From assembly GCA_003990745.1 (NCBI GenBank), contig RBNI01000004.1:1-64000 (forward strand): 64,000 nucleotides of DNA, given 5' to 3'. The notes under the pieces were generated by a model. That model saw nothing but the letters and a program-made list of their open reading frames with translations. It ran no database searches and had not been told where the DNA came from. The stretch is from Jimgerdemannia flammicorona. Lineage: Eukaryota > Mucoromycota > Endogonomycetes > Endogonales > Endogonaceae. The position numbers and the translations under genes were made by a program. This document shows, piece by piece, positions 33,932 through 44,767 of the stretch (the stretch's first letter is position 1; each line of letters opens with the position of its first letter).

Positions 33932-35114
33932 CTATTTTTTATTTTTGATTTATCGGACTTGGGAAATGCAGAGGCATGTGCCAATATGGTAGTCATTACC
34001 CATCACACACGTGACGACGTGTCTTCGCCGCGTAGTTGGATATCGCCATGTTGGGTAAACACGTTGAGCTGATTGATTACCTTGCGCGTTTGTGAATCTC
34101 CATCTTGTGCAAGCGTTGTTGTTAAAGTACCGAACTAGAATGTTGTGATCTATGTTCAGGTGATCTATGTTCAGGCATCAGATATCTTCGTTGTAAGATT
34201 TATGTCGAACTTTTTTCATTATTTGACGAAGCTACGCAGGAAACAGCGCGGTGGATGGGAGTCCTAGAATCAAGTAGAACTGGTACACAACCATTTGTGA
34301 AAGATGAATGTAGGACAACCAAGGGATCTAACCGGATTAGTCATTAACGGCACGGAGCCGACCGAAACAGCCGAGCCTGGAACCTGGAGATTGTCGAATG
34401 GGCCAACCACTCTTGTAAGAACCTCGCCACGAACCGATCAAAAGCACACATCCGACCGAAATAAAGGCGACCGGGTTTGATGCATCAAATGTGGCCAGAC
34501 GGAGCCGATAACAGCTTCGTGTTGCCAAAGGTTTCGATAACAGACCGCGCAGACCATTCTGCGCGTCGTCAAACAGACCGTTTTTGCCGGTTTGCATTCA
34601 TTCTGGCCATGCATGGGGACAAGCGACGTTAAAGTCTATGATTACGCAAGCGTTTGAATACAGTGCACTAGCAACCCGGTTCGCGTTGCAACAGCCAATT
34701 GAATGGTTGTTGGCAAATACTTTGGGAGAATACGCAGCTTGATGACTAAACACAAAGATAGAGACAGCCTGAACCGAGCGATTTATTCTATCACATGCAA
34801 CGCGCAGCAGTCGTTCCAAGCTATACTCCAACGGACCCACAGTACCTGTTTCTCGATCCACCCGTGAAAGGTTCCACTGGCACAGACTAGAAAGTCAACA
34901 GGATGCGAATGGGAGTAACGCGACATAAAAGCAGCCAATCTACCGATTGACAATTCAGCTACGCAAATACAAGCTCTTGGGTCAAAGTTTTCGCGCTCTT
35001 TCACAAGAACAATCAAATCGGCGCAGCACATGCTTTATCGGATTGCAGTCACGAAAGCGACTCTGGACGTCAACCCTCGAGCCCCCCCCTCCTTCCCTTG
35101 TTCCACACATATCC
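33932..35114. other. Intergenic, no gene supported
   Basis: Balanced base composition, with short frames on both strands that lack recognisable motifs or splice-consistent extensions. Contains a CACGTG-like site near 34007. Upstream region of the F-box gene. Confidence 0.55.
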
Positions 35115-36170
35115 ATGCCATCCTCCTATCTTCCCCCTGAGCTCCTCAATCTGATATTCACCCACCTAGCCACGGGTCCCCCACCCCCACGGCACCCGGA
35201 AATCGACTTTCTCTGCTGTAGCTTGGTCTCCCGCGCCTGGTTCGACTCCGCTGTCCCCTTTTACGAGCGCGCCAAACGGGACGCGGAGTTCGCCCGCACC
35301 CCCCACCTCTGCACTGTCCACCAGTACACAGATAATGAGCTACGGTGTTTTATCATAGCCCTCGGTGAGGCCCGGAAAAACTGCGTGCCCATTGGCATGG
35401 CCGTCAAGGAGGTGGTTGTGATCGGCCGTGAGTTACTCGCCCTCGGCGAGGACCCATTGTGGAACGCGCCGGGCGAGGTGTGGAACCCCGCGCTCATCAA
35501 CGCCGCGGGGAGGCTAATCCACTCGCTCATCCCGCAGGACTCGCAACCGGGGTCCGACGATTCATTCTGCCTGACCCTCCGCCTGAACCGCACGAACTAC
35601 TGGTTCCACCTCCGCCCGCTTCGCGACATGTTGACCTGCTTGGCGCCCTGGACGGAGGGTCTCACAAACCTATCCATCCACGATTATCAAGAACCTCCCA
35701 CCCGCATCGACATCAGAGCTTCGGGTCCACGTCCATCTACGCTGCGGGGAGCGTTGGACCTATTGACCGACACGCTTTTTGGCTCGTCGCCACCCCAGGC
35801 CGCGCCAGTGTTGGCGCCGGAGCCTGACCCGCTGTCCGCACTACTGAGGTCATGTAGTGCGACGTTGACGCAGCTTAGTCTGCAGAACACGCACGTGACG
35901 GCGTCGATGGCGCGGACGCTGAGGTCTTGCGTGCAGATACAGATCATACGCATGCTCCGCCCGCACTTCCACCTCTCGCCGGCGGACTTCGCGGACATGC
36001 TAGCATGCTGGAAAGGGCTCAGGATCCTGTCCGTGCGGAACCCGCACCCGAGCACTGGGAACACGTTGGTGGTCATTTCGAAGGCGAACGAGCTGGGAAG
36101 CAAGCCGGGATTGCCGGTGGTGTATATCAATGGTTGGAATGCGTACCAGGGGAATGGTCAAGGTGGTTAA
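35115..36170 (+). CDS. F-box protein (351 aa)
   Basis: An intronless frame. An ATG at 35115 is followed at once by an F-box: LPPELLNLIFTHLA, then FLCCSLVSRAWFDSAVPFYER (residues about 6-55). F-box proteins recruit substrates to SCF ubiquitin ligases through Skp1. The rest (residues 60-350) has Leu-rich segments such as LSLQNTHVTASMARTLRSC and ILSVRNPHP, consistent with irregular leucine-rich repeats. The open frame extends upstream to 34947, but the F-box at the N-terminus argues for the 35115 start. Substrate unknown. This expanded class is common in fungi. Confidence 0.75.
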   Translation: MPSSYLPPELLNLIFTHLATGPPPPRHPEIDFLCCSLVSRAWFDSAVPFYERAKRDAEFARTPHLCTVHQYTDNELRCFIIALGEARKNCVPIGMAVKEVVVIGRELLALGEDPLWNAPGEVWNPALINAAGRLIHSLIPQDSQPGSDDSFCLTLRLNRTNYWFHLRPLRDMLTCLAPWTEGLTNLSIHDYQEPPTRIDIRASGPRPSTLRGALDLLTDTLFGSSPPQAAPVLAPEPDPLSALLRSCSATLTQLSLQNTHVTASMARTLRSCVQIQIIRMLRPHFHLSPADFADMLACWKGLRILSVRNPHPSTGNTLVVISKANELGSKPGLPVVYINGWNAYQGNGQGG

Positions 36171-36628
36171 GCCGGTGAAAATGAGGATAAAAATAAAATT
36201 GTGTTAACGTCTACGGTAGAAAGAAGTGTGAATTGACATATTGCATTCTCGTTCTTGGTGTGTAGGCTATATGTGCATAGAGTATTAACATCTTTTGGAG
36301 ACAGTGGCACGGTTTATGTACATGGAAAATAAGCTCTCGTTACTGCATCAGCCATATCATCATTGCGGTATGAGGGTATGAGATCAGTCATACCTACTGA
36401 ACAGTTAATGATTAAGTCTTCCAAAAATCGGTAAATTATAATCTTCACCGCTGCAGCATGGAAGCAACGTCGGCGTTCGCTCTCTGCCTGACACTTAACT
36501 GGCACAATGTAATTATAATTATGTTCACTATATTGATATTTCACAGACACGAGTATTTCTGTCTCGTGACATGACTGTCTTTTGATTCAAAATTTTACGA
36601 CTTCCATCCATCCATCCTTCAACCCGCC
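36171..36628. other. Intergenic between F-box genes
   Basis: AT-richer spacer. A ccatccatccatcc run at 36605-36618 lies just before the next start codon. No gene seen. Confidence 0.6.
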
Positions 36629-38222
36629 ATGTCTTCCACTATCGAGACCCTAACCCAACCTGTCCTCATTGCAATATGTCTATTCCTCGAACCTCACGCC
36701 ATGCTTCAGTTTGCCTCGGCATCGCGTGTTCTCTGGAAAGTCGTTAATGACCAGGAGGTTTGGAAGAGGTACTACTCCGAAAGCGCAACTAGAAGGCGAG
36801 ATGGCTTCGTCCAACTCGTGGAGGCCATTCTCGCCATATCCAAGTCCGATCCGAGCGTAATACTCTTCACTACCCACTCTCCTCGCAACACTCACCACCC
36901 TCCACTCCCTCCACATACTCCCCAGTAAAACCCTTATCGACTTCGGCGATCTCTTTACTGTCCACTTGCTGTTTACTTCCGCCGGGCTCGAAGTCGACTC
37001 GCGTTTCGCCACTGAGCCCTCGGACTGGGCCGCCTATTACCGCGCCAAGACCGATGCCGCGCGTGGCCAAGATCCGGACGAAAAACTGAGGGATGCAGAG
37101 ATCGACTACGTCCGCACACAGGCCCTGCTACGCGGATTCCAAGAGAGCAGAGATCTTGACGTACTGGCGCAAGTGGCAAATAAAATGATTGGGATGTTGG
37201 GTGAGTTTACAAGGACTGCATTCAATATATCGAGCGTGTTCACAACATACTTATCATTGGTACATAAACCATTCTCCTTCACTCCTCAATCCACCTCCTC
37301 ACCGAACCTAGACACCTTCCCCGCACACGCTGGCTGCTACCATATCCTTGCCTTCGTTTTGTTTGTGCTAAACCACCTCGAAGACGCGCTACTGCTGCTC
37401 GAGATGGGCCGCGACATCGACCCCGAGTACGAGCCCATCGATGGTGTGTGTTTGAGGTGGTTGGTTAAAGGGGGTGTCGCGTTGCGAGAGCGAAGAGGGG
37501 ACACTTGGAGCGGATTTTTTTCTGGGAGGGAGAGGGAGGTTTGATCTGAGCGGTCGTCTTGATTTGCGTATTTTTGCTCACAGTCACATAAACACATATA
37601 CCGTACCCCATCCCCTCGACATCCCCACAGAGCTCGAAGAGGAGATCCAGACCATCCTTGCCGGCTACGAAGGTTCTGAAGGTCCGTCCACACCGTATTC
37701 CTACCATTTTCTCATCTCAACTCCGGTGCTAAATCTCTCCAGATCCCCCTCCCCCTACACAGACGAGCTTCCCCTCCTAGAGTCCAATGCACTGACCCCG
37801 CGACTCCGCGAGGTCCTCTCCGACCTTTTCGACCGCTTCGACCTTGATCGCGATGCTGCACTTAGCCCGGCCGAGCTCGATGAGTTCGTCTTCCGCACAA
37901 ACGGATCGCACCCGCCAAAGCCCTTCCTGCTGCAGATGGGGCAGAAGTTTGGCGCTAATCGAAAGGGGTGGCTGACCAAGGGGGGGTTTTTTGTGAGTTG
38001 AGGTGGGCGGGGTAGGGGTGATGTGGTGTTGTAATACTTGCGGCGGCGGGCCTTTGTAGTCCGTATCGTATTTTCGCTCACACCGATTGCTATCTTTGAC
38101 AGGAGTTCTTCCTCGAGCAAACCCTTGACGACCCCTCGGAAACGCGGCGGGATCTCAGTGTGCACGGCTATGATGGGCGGACGCTGACGAAGCTGACCGA
38201 CGAGACGGACGGCGAGGCGTGA
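36629..38222 (+). CDS. F-box-like / EF-hand protein, multi-exon
   Basis: The first exon (from 36629) has an F-box-like start: TQPVLIAICLFLEPHAMLQF, then SRVLWKVVNDQEVWKRYY. Later exons with GT-AG borders and matching phase are 36926-37200, 37312-37444, 37631-37681, 37763-37992 and 38103-38222. They encode a helical, TPR-like segment (HAGCYHILAFVLFVLNHLED, LLLLEMGRDID). A single canonical EF-hand loop follows (DLDRDAALSPAE) after LSDLFDRF. The second EF-hand is degenerate. The first junction is uncertain. The obvious donor at 36857 gives the wrong phase, whereas a donor at 36769 keeps frame but removes 29 codons. This may be a calcium-responsive substrate adaptor. I do not recognise a named orthologue. 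Confidence 0.6.
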
Positions 38223-40128
38223 GGGGTGTCGGTGACGCGAGAAAGAGGGAATGGCGGTGGGCGTGAGAGTGAGCAGCACCGGGGGTGTTAATGATAAGAA
38301 ACCTTTTCGATGCTACCATGTTTTGGCGAGAGTTTCATGCGCTGGTGCCGCTCGTAGCCGAGGTCGCGAACGGTCCTGAACAATGTTGGTGACATTGAAA
38401 GGATAGCATGTATATTATATGGTTATCACACAACATCGACGAAAGAATAATAATAACAAACATAACCACCTTCATATTGCTTTCGTTGAGATTGCCTCTC
38501 ATATATCAAAAACAGAGAATGTAATTGGAACTCCATATGCGACTTCGAGTGCCATTACAGGGGTGAATGAGAGTCAGGTGAACCCACGTCGTCCCATAAC
38601 CCAACGCAGACAGGATGAAGGAAATGGCGAATTGGATCTTCATGCAAATAAATATGGATCAATCCTTTTTTATTCCACTTAAAAACCGTGTTACACGTGC
38701 TTTCGAGATTCTCGACACCAACGTCAACATTAAGGAGCGCGTCCACTCTCCAGAAAAAAAAACCCCCCGATCCGACACCACTCATGGGCCTCCTTGTGCC
38801 TTGTGACAAGTGCACATGCCTATCACACAATCCTAGAGCAAGATCTGCGGTCTGACCGTGGAGTTTTGCCACTGCAGCCAAGGCCCTGTCCACATCACAA
38901 AATCTCAACCGGTGCTGGTACCATACATTCGAGTGCCTATGCCATACATTTAAGTACGTTAAGTAAATATGTATGCAAAGTGTGCCGTTTATGCATTGTG
39001 CTTTTGTGATGCAGGATTCAAACCAATCCCCAAAACCACGAGCACAATCTCGTGTATCCGTGCCTGCCCTAAACTCGGCCCACCCATTCATATCCAAAAG
39101 ATCTTGTTGACCGCACCAGAAAGCTGGGCTCCCTCCCCTGGGAACTTCATCACCGTCGTCGAGTCGCGAGCCTAACTCGTCTCATCGTCGTCAATCTACT
39201 CCTTCTTGACCTTTGGTTACACGCACGGCACATCAATCTGTGTCCACGCGGAGTGTCCATCGATGCATAATACCATTATTATTTGATACCGAATGGATTG
39301 TGTTTGTACTCCATGTGCATTGAAGTGAAGTACAATAAGCTCCGTTTGCGAAAGTAGGTATGACTGGCCGGCCAGCAGCCGCGGAAAAGCATCGCGTTTC
39401 GACACACTTGTAAGCAGAGTCCTTGGCTATGTCGAGAAGAGTTCCGGACGGTGTCACCTGAAGTTGGCGAAGTCGGTTTGCATGTTGGTTGTCGGTTTCC
39501 ACTGTCTTATTTGGTACTTTTGGTCAAGGTCAAGGGTTTGACGCGTTAGACGCGCCCGGTGTTCGCCGTGCGCGTTTCTTTCTTTCTTGTGAATGACGTC
39601 ACGCGGACGGAGACATCTCATTGGGGACCCTGGGCTGTAGATCGTTCGCTGTGCTCTTCGCGTGACGTAATTTTTTTTTTTTTTTTTGGAGTAAATAGTG
39701 CTCATTTTCCAACTCGAGGTGAACATTCTTCTTTTTTCCCCTTTATCCCCCCAGGTCTACAAGATTCTAGTATGAAGATCTTCCTTTCCCCCTTCAAGCT
39801 TCCCTGGCATAATTTACAAGGGACGCTCGCTGGCGGATATCTGGGGTTTGCTATTGTATTTATTTACGATAGCCCCAGGAAGTTTTCTGCTGGTATGTAG
39901 TTGCAATCGTCCGTCCCCGGGACAATAATCTAGGTTGGCCCTTCCATGTGTGTGTGCATGAGTTCTTACTGCTCTCTGGAAGTGTGATAAGACCTTTGTG
40001 GTTATCGGTGGGTCGACGGGTTGGGAAGAAGCCTGCTGATGAGATCTATTCCAAAGATAAGTCTTGCCTTGTCTTTTTTTTTTTTACCGGACCTGATTAC
40101 TCACATATTTTTTGACTGGTTCCTTATG
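38223..40128. other. Gene-poor spacer
   Basis: No supported gene. A frame at 39772-39900 (MKIFLSPFKLPWHNLQGTLAGG) ends at a possible donor but I could not extend it. An 18-T run lies near 39670. Confidence 0.5.
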
Positions 40129-40175
40129 TCGGTCTTGGTTGCTTTTAAGCCAACTGATGAGCCCCTTGAAACCGG
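40129..40175 (+). ncRNA. Degenerate hammerhead ribozyme copy
   Basis: Order of elements: CGGU, then C, a closed stem I beginning UUGGUUGCUUUUAAGCCAA, the core CUGAUGA, then GCCCCUU directly followed by GAAACCGG. Stem III can pair (UCGGU with ACCGG, one wobble) and both core strands are intact. The 3' half of stem II is missing compared with the copy at 52235-52291, a loss of about 10 nt. It is therefore probably inactive, but it shows that the ribozyme belongs to a dispersed family. Confidence 0.6.
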
Positions 40176-41857
40176 TCTATATAATTATGTATTTTATGTA
40201 TTTATAAACAATAAATAAATCAGACGCATCAAACATGTGTGCTGTTTAAACTCTATTGTCATCAATGTTTTGTCGCGTGCCTGAGGCTCGCGATCGAGAG
40301 GGGGGTCGGGGTTCTGAGAATGTGGGTTTGTGGCTTACGTGGGGAGCATAACGGATTCAATACTCACCTCCTGTTCCTCTCTCTTCCTCCTTCGCAGACA
40401 CATAGATTGGGACGCAATAGGAGACTCGCAACGGCCTCCTGACCAATTACGATCTCGACTCCGTGTGTATTACTGAAATCGTCACCATCCTGCAGCTCCC
40501 TCCACATGCTCAAAAGCCTATGAGGCCCTTATGTCACAAATGAGGCTAGGATTGTGGTCATGCAGAAGGAGCTTGTCAGAGGGTTGAGGGAGGAATGGTG
40601 AGGTCTTCATTTCTGTTTTTGTGGGATAGTGTTTCGGACTGTGAACTCGTATACAGTCTCTTAGATTATCCTACAGGACATCCCCCCTCCCTCAGCGGCG
40701 TCGTATCCCGCATCGAGCACCTCATCGCCATTGTCACCGAGCAGCTCAAAGATGGTGATGTCGAGGGTGAGTAGGCCGTGCAGCTCATCGATAAGGGAGG
40801 GTTGAGATACGAAGACGAGGAACAGGTGCAGCGCGTTGCCTTTGTGACTATGAATTTCCAACCCTTTTCTGATAGTTGTTTTAGGGTAAAAAAGGTCACG
40901 CTTCATCAGTCCAAACAACTAGGTATCGGTTTCAGTCAAACCACCCTAACCGCTTCCCGTCTTCACGAATAGGGCCCCCAGCAGGACACCGAGATAACGC
41001 ACAGGCGGAGGTCGTCGCCAAGTCGACCATTACGGGCTTCATGGAATGAGGTTCAGACGTCCCGGAAACAAGTCAATTTCATTACATATCTCCATCCACG
41101 GGTGTAATTCACCCTCGACAAGTTGAAGGAGGCCAAGAGGGTGGTGGCCAGGACATCGGATTTGCGTCGGGTGAGGAGGTGCGTTTCGGAAGACCAACTG
41201 ACGGGACGCTAAGGATATAACTATGTGCTGCATCAACGAAGCGCAAGGCGTTCTCAAATCGGGGACGCTGCCACCTTTCGCCTGAATATGGACAACAGCA
41301 CATATTCATTATCAATCAACGGATGTCGCGATGTACAACTTTCCCGCCAAGGTATATATATCCGCCAAATATCGAGTTAGATATCGCAGACCGTGATCCA
41401 TTTTTAGCTTTCCTACTACGTTACTTTGTGGTCGTCTGGGAGAGTGCTGAAGGTATTTGAGGGAGGGTTTTGCCGTCACGGTGTACGACCTTTATCGCGA
41501 TAATGAATAGACAGGCAAGGCTGTATTAATTGAAGCTTTGAAAATACACTTCCCCGCCATTGCTTTTACTACAATAAATTGCGATTAGTGCATTGAAAAG
41601 CGCTGCCATTCAGGTTGGGTGCACGGTCTACAAGTCCTGCTATGGTCCGCTGCGCTGTTTTCACGGAGGGATCTAAGCATAATCCCAGCATTCCGATTCT
41701 GTAACGTTCCGCGAAAGCGCTAGAGAGGCGAGAATGCCGATTTTTTTCTTGGTGGGGGGGAAGGAAGATATCGGAAATCTTCTACTGAAGGGTTAACGAA
41801 CATCCGCGGCCCGTTTACTCTCGAAAAGGCACAGTCTGGTCATCTCGCGACAAGCGC
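40176..41857. other. Possible gene debris, no function assigned
   Basis: Coding-like patches on the plus strand, for example LSGVVSRIEHLIAIVTEQLK (about 40690-40750) and YEDEEQVQRVAFVTMNFQPF (about 40808-40870), are separated by stops. I could not assemble an open transcript or recognise a family. Confidence 0.35.
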
Positions 41858-41880
41858 GTCACGTGACCGAATCATATAAA
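41858..41880 (+). promoter_or_regulatory. CACGTG palindrome and TATA-like box before the SDR gene
   Basis: GTCACGTGAC (41858-41867) is a bHLH-type (Cbf1-like) site. CATATAAAA follows at about 41873. The start codon is 25-90 bp downstream. Confidence 0.55.
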
Positions 41881-41891
41881 AAAGCTCTGCT

Positions 41892-43405
41892 ATGCAGTCC
41901 GACACCCCGCCCTCTGCAAACCCAGACAACCACACATTTGACCAAACTGAACATATGGAAAACGCCGCCCGCCGCATTGACAACATCTCCTCCCACTTGG
42001 CTGCTCAGCCCTGCGCCGGAAACTACCCCAAGGGCCTGTTGGCAGGGGAGGTCGCCATCATCACAGGGTCTGGGTAGGCGTTTGGACGTGTCTGATTGAC
42101 TGGTTGGGTGGCTGACGGATACCGGCGTGGGGGTGATTTTTTTACTCAGCGATGTGTCTTCCGTCTTTGGCAGCCAAGGTATCGGCAAGTCTTGCGCCAT
42201 GCTCTTTGCTAAAGAGGGTGCCTACGTTGTCGTCACTGATATTGACAATGGTACGTAGCATAGGTTTCCAAAACTGGAAAACTTCCTCTTTCATTATGGA
42301 TCCAAGTTGTAGAATATGTTCTCGCTGTCCGCTCAACCACGAAAACCAAATCCGTACAGGCAAGTCCGACGCAGTCGCTGCCGACATCAATGCTGCCGGC
42401 GGCAAGGCAATATCCGTTCCCGGCGACGTCCTCGACGCCTCCTTCCCCGACCGTCTGATCAACGAGACCATCAAGTATGTATCTTTACTTCTTTACAGCT
42501 TTATTGCTGGAAATGCCTCGCTGTCATTTAACCAATAACTCACCGTCGTCACCTCGCAGGGCATTTGGCAAGATCAACCATATTGTCAACAACGCCGGGT
42601 TCACCTGGGATGGCATGCTACATAAGCTGACGGACAAGCAGTGGGACGTGATGCTCGCCGTCCACAACACTGCACCATTCAGGATCGTCAAAGCCGCCGC
42701 CCCGCATATGGTATGTCTTTGTGGACGATGGGTGACGGACGGCTTTCGGCATGGGCGTACATAGGGCTATAAAATACAGATCTGACTTGTACCATCCCAT
42801 TATCCTATTTCAACCCACCACAGCGTAAGCGAGATGGCGCCAACAAGTGCATTGTCAACGTACGTGCTTCATTTTCATTTTCTATTGCACTTCTGCTTCC
42901 CTATCCATTCTGAAATTTACCCGTTCCCTTTCCCCTTCAGATTTCCTCAACCTCTGGCCTTCATGGTAACATCGGCCAGGCTAACTATGCAACCGCCAAA
43001 GCTGGCATCGTCGGTCTGACTAAGACGATCGCCAAGGAGTGGGGCGCGTTCGGTGTGAGGGCCAATACCGTCGCCTTTGGGTACGTCGTATCACCCTTTC
43101 CCCTTCTTCCTCACGCCTTTCACACTCGCCTCTAACACGCACCACCTACACGCAGCTACATTGAGACGCGCCTGACGCAGGCCAAGGAGGCCGGTGCCTT
43201 TATCGAGGTGGAGGGTAAGAAGGTGGCACTGGGAATTCCGCAGGGCGCCGCCAAGGCCGCCCCCGTCAACCAGTTCGCCGACATCCCGCTTGGCCGCACC
43301 GGGTCCCCTGACGACGCCGCCGGTGGCGTGCTGATGCTGTGCACACCGTTCGCCAACTACGTCACCGGACATACACTCGAGGTCACGGGTGGGAAAGGGA
43401 TTTAA
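41892..43405 (+). CDS. Short-chain dehydrogenase/reductase, FabG-like (3-oxoacyl-ACP reductase family)
   Basis: Seven exons with GT-AG borders and consistent phase: 41892-42073, 42174-42250, 42360-42474, 42560-42710, 42824-42859, 42941-43080, 43156-43405. The product is 316 aa, or 295 if Met22 (41955) is used. Rossmann motif TGSGQGIG (about residues 58-65), NNAGF for fold stability, catalytic Ser190, Tyr203 and Lys207 (STSG...YATAK), and a C-terminal GHTLEVTGG typical of FabG-like SDRs. It should reduce or oxidise a keto/hydroxy group with NAD(P)H. The substrate may be a fatty-acyl chain or a small metabolite. An insertion ([19 protein letters not shown]) near residues 255-275 lengthens the substrate loop. 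Confidence 0.9.
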
Positions 43406-43979
43406 GTAAGGGGATTCTCGTAGATTAGGTGGGAGGGATAAAATGTGTGTGCGTGTATGCGTGTATGGGAAGTAGTAGGATGATGGTGGTTGGATCGCGG
43501 GTGAATATATTCCTTTGTCAAATGGCAATAATTTATGGACGTTTTGTCGGGGTAGCTTGCTCGGTCACGGTTTCCTGAACAAGATATATATAGTATTAGT
43601 GTTTACACTCTTCGTGGTTATGTGACTTCTCGGTTTATGGCGAGGGTTAAGAGCGCGGTCTACAAATGGCATTTGCACTAATTAGTAAATGAACATGAGT
43701 CCATTTTTGAATCGAAACCCTATGCCTGTTATTTACCGACAATAATGACACAAATGACACAAGCTCGCTTGGTTATTAAACAAAATGCTCGTCTCCGGCT
43801 GTCTCGTCGAGTCCAACTGCCTTTTCGGAAGGCCGCATATCGGAGTGGAGAACAATAATTTCTATTAATCACGATAGTCTTACGTGGCAACTTCTATCTC
43901 TCTTCTTTAATTAACGTCCATGAACGTAATCTGGAACGCGGCAAAAGATCCGTCTTCTATTTTACGAAAATCAACGTAG
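43406..43979. other. Convergent 3' intergenic between SDR and HEL2
   Basis: No gene seen. It holds the 3' ends of two convergent genes. Confidence 0.6.
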
Positions 43980-44716
43980 TTACAACCCAACATGTAATAA
44001 GATCTGTCTCTTCTGTTTCTTCTTCCCCTTCCTCTGTCCAACCTCCTCCTCCTCCTCTTCCTCTTCCCTCTCCCAATCGTCGTCTTTTTTTGCCCCCCAC
44101 GCCGGCAAATCTGTTTGACTCCCCGACCTTCCCACCGCGCCGACCGCAGGTGACGCCCTGCTAGCAACAGGCTTCAACGATGGGAATTCCTCCTGCCTCC
44201 CATTAGATCCCAGCCTCTTGACCTCGCCACTTCCGCTGCTGCTTCCCGTCCTCGACATGGTGGTTCCGCCACCGCTGGTGGCCCACGCGGTGCTAGAGGC
44301 TGAGAGCGGGGTCGGGAAGAAGAGTTGCGGCGTCTTGGAGGGAGCGGAGGGTCCCGGTGAGGGGTCGCGCGGCGGGGGGGACGAGGCAACCGCCGCAACT
44401 TTGTCCCACACACTGCGGGCGCTCGATGCCCGCGTACCGCCGCGCCGCGTGTTGCTGGACTTGATCACAAGGATACGCGGCGCGCTCTTAGCGTTCTTGG
44501 CAGGGGAGGAGGGTGGAGGAAGAGAGGGGAAAGCGGAGGGCGCATTGAGGACTGAGCCTGAGGCTAATGCAGAGTAGGAATTGGCGGTAGACGATCCATC
44601 GAGAGAGGGGAAGTCTTCCACCTGTGATTGTAGCTGGAAAACAAGTGCGAAAACCTGTGAGAAAGGGTATATATATATATATATATACGCGATTCCGCAA
44701 GCCCTCGTCTTTTTTT

Positions 44717-44767
<51 letters not shown>

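Noticed and set aside
34947..35114. N-terminal extension of the F-box protein
   Set aside because: The F-box starts within six residues of the 35115 ATG. The extension has no recognisable character.
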